A DNA stretch of 64,000 bases from Streptomyces sp. Edi4 (GTDB taxonomy: Bacteria > Actinomycetota > Actinomycetes > Streptomycetales > Streptomycetaceae): positions 496,001 through 560,000 of the forward strand of contig NZ_JBEJGY010000004.1 of assembly GCF_040253615.1 (NCBI RefSeq). The letters are read 5' to 3'. The position numbers were made by a program, and so were the translations under genes. Below the pieces are notes generated by a model, which searched no databases, was not told the DNA's origin, and saw only the letters and a program-made list of their open reading frames with translations. Each line of letters opens with the position of its first letter. Position 1 is the first letter of the stretch. This document shows, one piece after another, positions 59,587 to 64,000 of this stretch.

Positions 59587-59748
59587 ATGTCGGTACTTGG
59601 GCGTTTTCCCGCTGGTGGACCGCGTGGGTCATGGCCGGCCGAGGAGTTGGCGGCTCAGCTCAGGAGGCGTGGCCGGGCTGCCACGGTCGTGATGGACCTG
59701 GACAGCGACGCGTTCCTCGTGGTCGAGCGGCGCGACGAGGCGGCGTAA
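59587..59748 (+). CDS. Small ORF, 53 aa, unknown
   Basis: A 53-residue ORF with a good ribosome binding site (GGGAGG about 9 bases before ATG 59587). MSVLGRFPAGGPRGSWPAEE at the start and VVMDLDSDAFLVVERRDEAA at the end. Its codon use fits the surrounding genes. It is too short to assign; possibly a truncated or small regulatory protein. No neighbour in an operon. Confidence 0.5.
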   Translation: MSVLGRFPAGGPRGSWPAEELAAQLRRRGRAATVVMDLDSDAFLVVERRDEAA

Positions 59749-59898
59749 CCGCCTTCTCTTTCACGGGAGTTGGGCGCCTCTCCCGTTCGGTTCGCGCCAT
59801 CGCGACCCGTCCCCGACCGAGACACCTTGTGGGTGGCCGGGGGCGGGTCGCGGTGCGTGACATGAGGTGGCCCCGAGGACTCCCCCGAGGGGTGGTGG

Positions 59899-62283
<2,385 letters not shown>

Positions 62284-62493
62284 GCTTCTCGTCTTCTCCA
62301 TCTGTTCGGCGAAGCCTCGTGCGTGGGCTCCGCCCGGTGTCGCCGCCCGGCGCGACCGGCCGGCCTGCGTGCGGTGGATACGGTTCTACGTCCTCGGCGC
62401 GGACCCGGCAACGGGCCGCGTCCACGGACGGACGGGCCGCGCGCCACTCTCGCGGCCGGGAGTGGCGCGGCCCATCTTCCGGTCCACCGCCGG

Positions 62494-62529
62494 TCAGTCC
62501 TGGATCAGGCCTCAGTCCTGGATCAGGCC
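62494..62529. repeat. 18-bp perfect tandem duplication at the end of the VOC gene
   Basis: TCAGTCCTGGATCAGGCC occurs twice head to tail. One copy contains the stop codon and last five codons of the VOC gene, the other lies just outside. A multiple-of-three duplication that repeats the stop. Confidence 0.85.
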
Positions 62530-62865
62530 GAGGACGTTGCCGTCGGGGTCGGTGAAGGTGGCCACCAGACGGCCGCCGCCCACGTCGCGGACGGGGTCCT
62601 TGACCTTGGCTCCGGCGGCGGTCACCTCGGCGAGCTTGGCCTCGATGTCCGGCACGTGCCAGTGCGCCAGCGGGCCGGTCATGCCCTGGTCCGCGCCGTT
62701 CGGTACGAGACCGATCTGCTGGCCCCCGGCCTCGTACCCCACGTAGTACGGCGCGTCGCTCGTCGGCTCGACGCCGAGCAGCGCGGTGTAGACCGCCTTG
62801 GCGGCGGCGAGGTCGGTCACGGGGTGCAGCACGGTCTTGATTCCCCGCGTGGCTGAGCTGGTCAT
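62512..62865 (-). CDS. VOC-superfamily (glyoxalase/bleomycin-resistance-like) protein
   Basis: A 117-residue two-module betaalphabetabetabeta protein: [80 protein letters not shown]. The Gly-Asn-Val-Leu-Gly end of the fold (PDGNVLGL) is typical. It could bind a drug or a small substrate. ATG 62865 follows AGGAGTGACC. It lies upstream of the UvrA-like gene on the same strand, after a 210-bp gap, so joint regulation is possible but not certain. Confidence 0.82.
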   Translation of the reverse strand: MTSSATRGIKTVLHPVTDLAAAKAVYTALLGVEPTSDAPYYVGYEAGGQQIGLVPNGADQGMTGPLAHWHVPDIEAKLAEVTAAGAKVKDPVRDVGGGRLVATFTDPDGNVLGLIQD

Positions 62866-63011
62866 GGTCACTCCTGATGTCGTGGGTCCCGGCGGCCCCC
62901 GGTGTGTCGTGTCCGCCACGTTAGTCACGGCTCAGGAGGCCCGCTTCTTGATTCCTGATCGGTTCACGGGAGGGCGCGGGGCGGCCCGCCGAGGCCGGGC
63001 GGGCACGACGA

Positions 63012-63039
63012 AGCCCCCGGCCGCTGCGGGCCGGGGGCT
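63012..63039 (-). terminator. Hairpin, 11-bp perfect stem, between CsbD and VOC genes
   Basis: AGCCCCCGGCC (63012-63022) pairs with GGCCGGGGGCT (63029-63039), six-base loop. It follows the CsbD gene stop by 15 bases and probably ends its transcript. Confidence 0.75.
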
Positions 63040-63053
63040 CGACGGGGCGCGGG

Positions 63054-63248
63054 TCAGGCGTCGTCGCGCCGGTCGCTCAGCGAGTCCCTCGCGCCTTGGG
63101 CGCGCTCCTTGGCGTCCTGCATCGCACCCTTGGCCTTGCCCTTGGCCTGGTCCGTCTTGCCCTCGGCAGCCATCCGGTCGTTACCGGTGGCCTTGCCGGC
63201 CATTTGCTTCGCCTTGCCCTTGACCTTGTCCATGCCACTCTCGCCCAC
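63054..63248 (-). CDS. CsbD-family stress protein
   Basis: A 64-residue hydrophilic, Lys/Asp/Glu-rich protein with the CsbD repeats MDKVKGKAKQMAGKATGNDR and AEGKTDQAKGKAKGAMQDAK. CsbD proteins are small general-stress proteins, often SigB-controlled. GTG 63248 has AGGAG six bases upstream. The role is not established biochemically. Confidence 0.87.
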   Translation of the reverse strand: MGESGMDKVKGKAKQMAGKATGNDRMAAEGKTDQAKGKAKGAMQDAKERAQGARDSLSDRRDDA

Positions 63249-63399
63249 GGCGAACTCCTGTTGGTCGGGATCACTGACGCCACCAACCTAGGACAAATGC
63301 CGCGAATCCGCCCGATGAGGAGCCCACCGGGTGACGGCCGCCTTCGGCATCCGCCCCGGCGGCGCGATCGTGTGCGCGGCGACGGGGCAGGATGGCTCC

Positions 63400-63714
63400 A
63401 TGAGCCTCCCCGACGCCATCACCGCGACCCTCGCCGCCCGCGAGAAGGTCGATTCCGAGCAGGACTTCGCACGCACCCGGCAGATCATGACGTTCGTCCA
63501 CGCGACGGACGACGCCGAGGCGGTCGAACTGGGCATGTTCGAGGGGCCGTTGCCCATTCCCGCCGTCGGGCAGAACGTCACTCTGTGGATCACCGGCCAT
63601 CCCCTCGTCGTCCAGCGCGTCGAGACCCATTACGGACTCGGCGGCGCGGACACCCACCCCGGGCGTGAGCAGGTCGCCTCCGTCATCGTGTTCGTCGCGC
63701 CCCACACCCGCTGA
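63400..63714 (+). CDS. Hypothetical protein, 104 aa
   Basis: A 104-residue protein starting MSLPDAITATLAAREKVDSE, with a compact alpha/beta composition and no signal peptide. ATG 63400 is preferred, with an AGG-rich site upstream; an in-frame upstream start at 63331 is less likely. I do not recognise a family. It ends just before a very strong hairpin. Function unknown. Confidence 0.65.
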   Translation: MSLPDAITATLAAREKVDSEQDFARTRQIMTFVHATDDAEAVELGMFEGPLPIPAVGQNVTLWITGHPLVVQRVETHYGLGGADTHPGREQVASVIVFVAPHTR

Positions 63715-63734
63715 GCCACGGGGCAGTTGACGCC

Positions 63735-63773
63735 GACGGCCTCCCGCACCGGTGACCGGTGCGGGAGGCCGTC
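63735..63773. terminator. Hairpin with 19-bp perfect stem
   Basis: GACGGCCTCCCGCACCGGT (63735-63753) and its exact complement (63755-63773) are separated by a single G. It lies between the convergent hypothetical gene and the MFS gene, and is the longest perfect stem in the window. Bidirectional terminator very likely. Confidence 0.85.
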
Positions 63774-63781
63774 ACGCGTGA

Positions 63782-64000
63782 TCACACGCCGGAGGACACC
63801 GGCTCACGGTGAGGGCTCGACGCCGACGGCGTCCCGGGGCCCGACCCGCGAGCGGGCCGCACCAGGGCGAGGACGAGCACTCCGCCGAGGGCCGCCGCGA
63901 GGGCCGAGAGCAGGAACACCCGGTCGAGGCCGGTGGCGAAGGCCTGGTGCACCAGGTGCTGGGCGGCGTCTCGGTGGGCGCCGGGCGCCGCTTCGACCAG
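63782..64000 (-). CDS. MFS transporter, C-terminal end (partial)
   Basis: The window ends inside this gene. The visible 72 residues contain a helix typical of the final TM of drug:H+ antiporters (AFATGLDRVFLLSALAAALG, VLVLALVRPA) and a Ser/Pro/Gly-rich tail ending SSGV. The C-terminal location and the AFxxGLDRVF pattern fit the DHA2 (EmrB/QacA) group, but only a fragment is seen. Confidence 0.6.
   Translation of the reverse strand: MVEAAPGAHRDAAQHLVHQAFATGLDRVFLLSALAAALGGVLVLALVRPARGSGPGTPSASSPHREPVSSGV

Overview
The window is very GC-rich, densely coding, and reads as chromosomal DNA of a Streptomyces or a close relative. The taxonomic evidence is the strong third-position G/C bias, GTG and TTG starts, an AfsA-type gamma-butyrolactone synthase with two ScbR/ArpA-like receptors, a 2-methylisoborneol (2-MIB) operon with a family 2B encapsulin, a DUF6479 protein, several SigB/SigF-like factors and abundant LysR/TetR regulators. 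No essential core genes, rRNA, tRNA, CRISPR array or transposase were seen, which fits an accessory chromosome arm.

Layout. 1-2.7 kb: end of an EamA transporter, then a LuxR-type regulator divergent from a tiny exported peptide and a signal-less periplasmic-binding-fold protein. 2.8-14.6 kb: metabolic and regulatory pairs (isochorismatase, SDR/TetR, cREC, two MFS transporters, LysR/cupin/DoxX, dienelactone hydrolase, NmrA and beta-propeller proteins with a LysR). 14.7-24.4 kb: isoprenoid region with a short helper ORF, a polyprenyl synthase, an MpaB/Lcp-like oxygenase, a membrane protein, a secreted peptidase, and the 2-MIB module (encapsulin shell, 2-MIB synthase with a disordered cargo-type N-terminus, GPP C2-methyltransferase). 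24.5-29.8 kb: a SigB-like sigma factor, a GNAT and a compact gamma-butyrolactone signalling island with ARE-like palindromes before the synthase and both receptors.

29.8-35.1 kb: a molybdopterin oxidoreductase without its usual N-terminal Fe-S cysteines, with a small coupled partner; DUF6479; an RsbW-like kinase; and a SigB-family sigma factor broken by a one-base frameshift. 35.3-39.1 kb: a possible redox island (heme-oxygenase-like diiron protein, HemK2-like methyltransferase, CDGSH protein, His/Glu-rich membrane protein, SMP-30-like propeller). 39.3-50.3 kb: a Tat-exported amine/amino-acid oxidase, a MerR-HEAT/HEAT pair, an epoxide hydrolase, a secreted protein with two neocarzinostatin-like domains, a winged-helix regulator, a STAS-ANTAR protein, and a YtrA-type GntR/ABC operon with a 26-bp perfect palindrome.

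50.5-64 kb: a secreted M1 peptidase, an ECF sigma/SRPBCC pair, a second copy of the winged-helix regulator beside a PAS-PAS-GAF-PP2C phosphatase, VanZ, a PL7 alginate lyase, GlsB-like and CsbD stress proteins, a UvrA-like/VOC pair, and the end of another MFS transporter. Several signalling parts of the SigB partner-switching type are scattered through the window. Perfect hairpins separate most convergent gene pairs.
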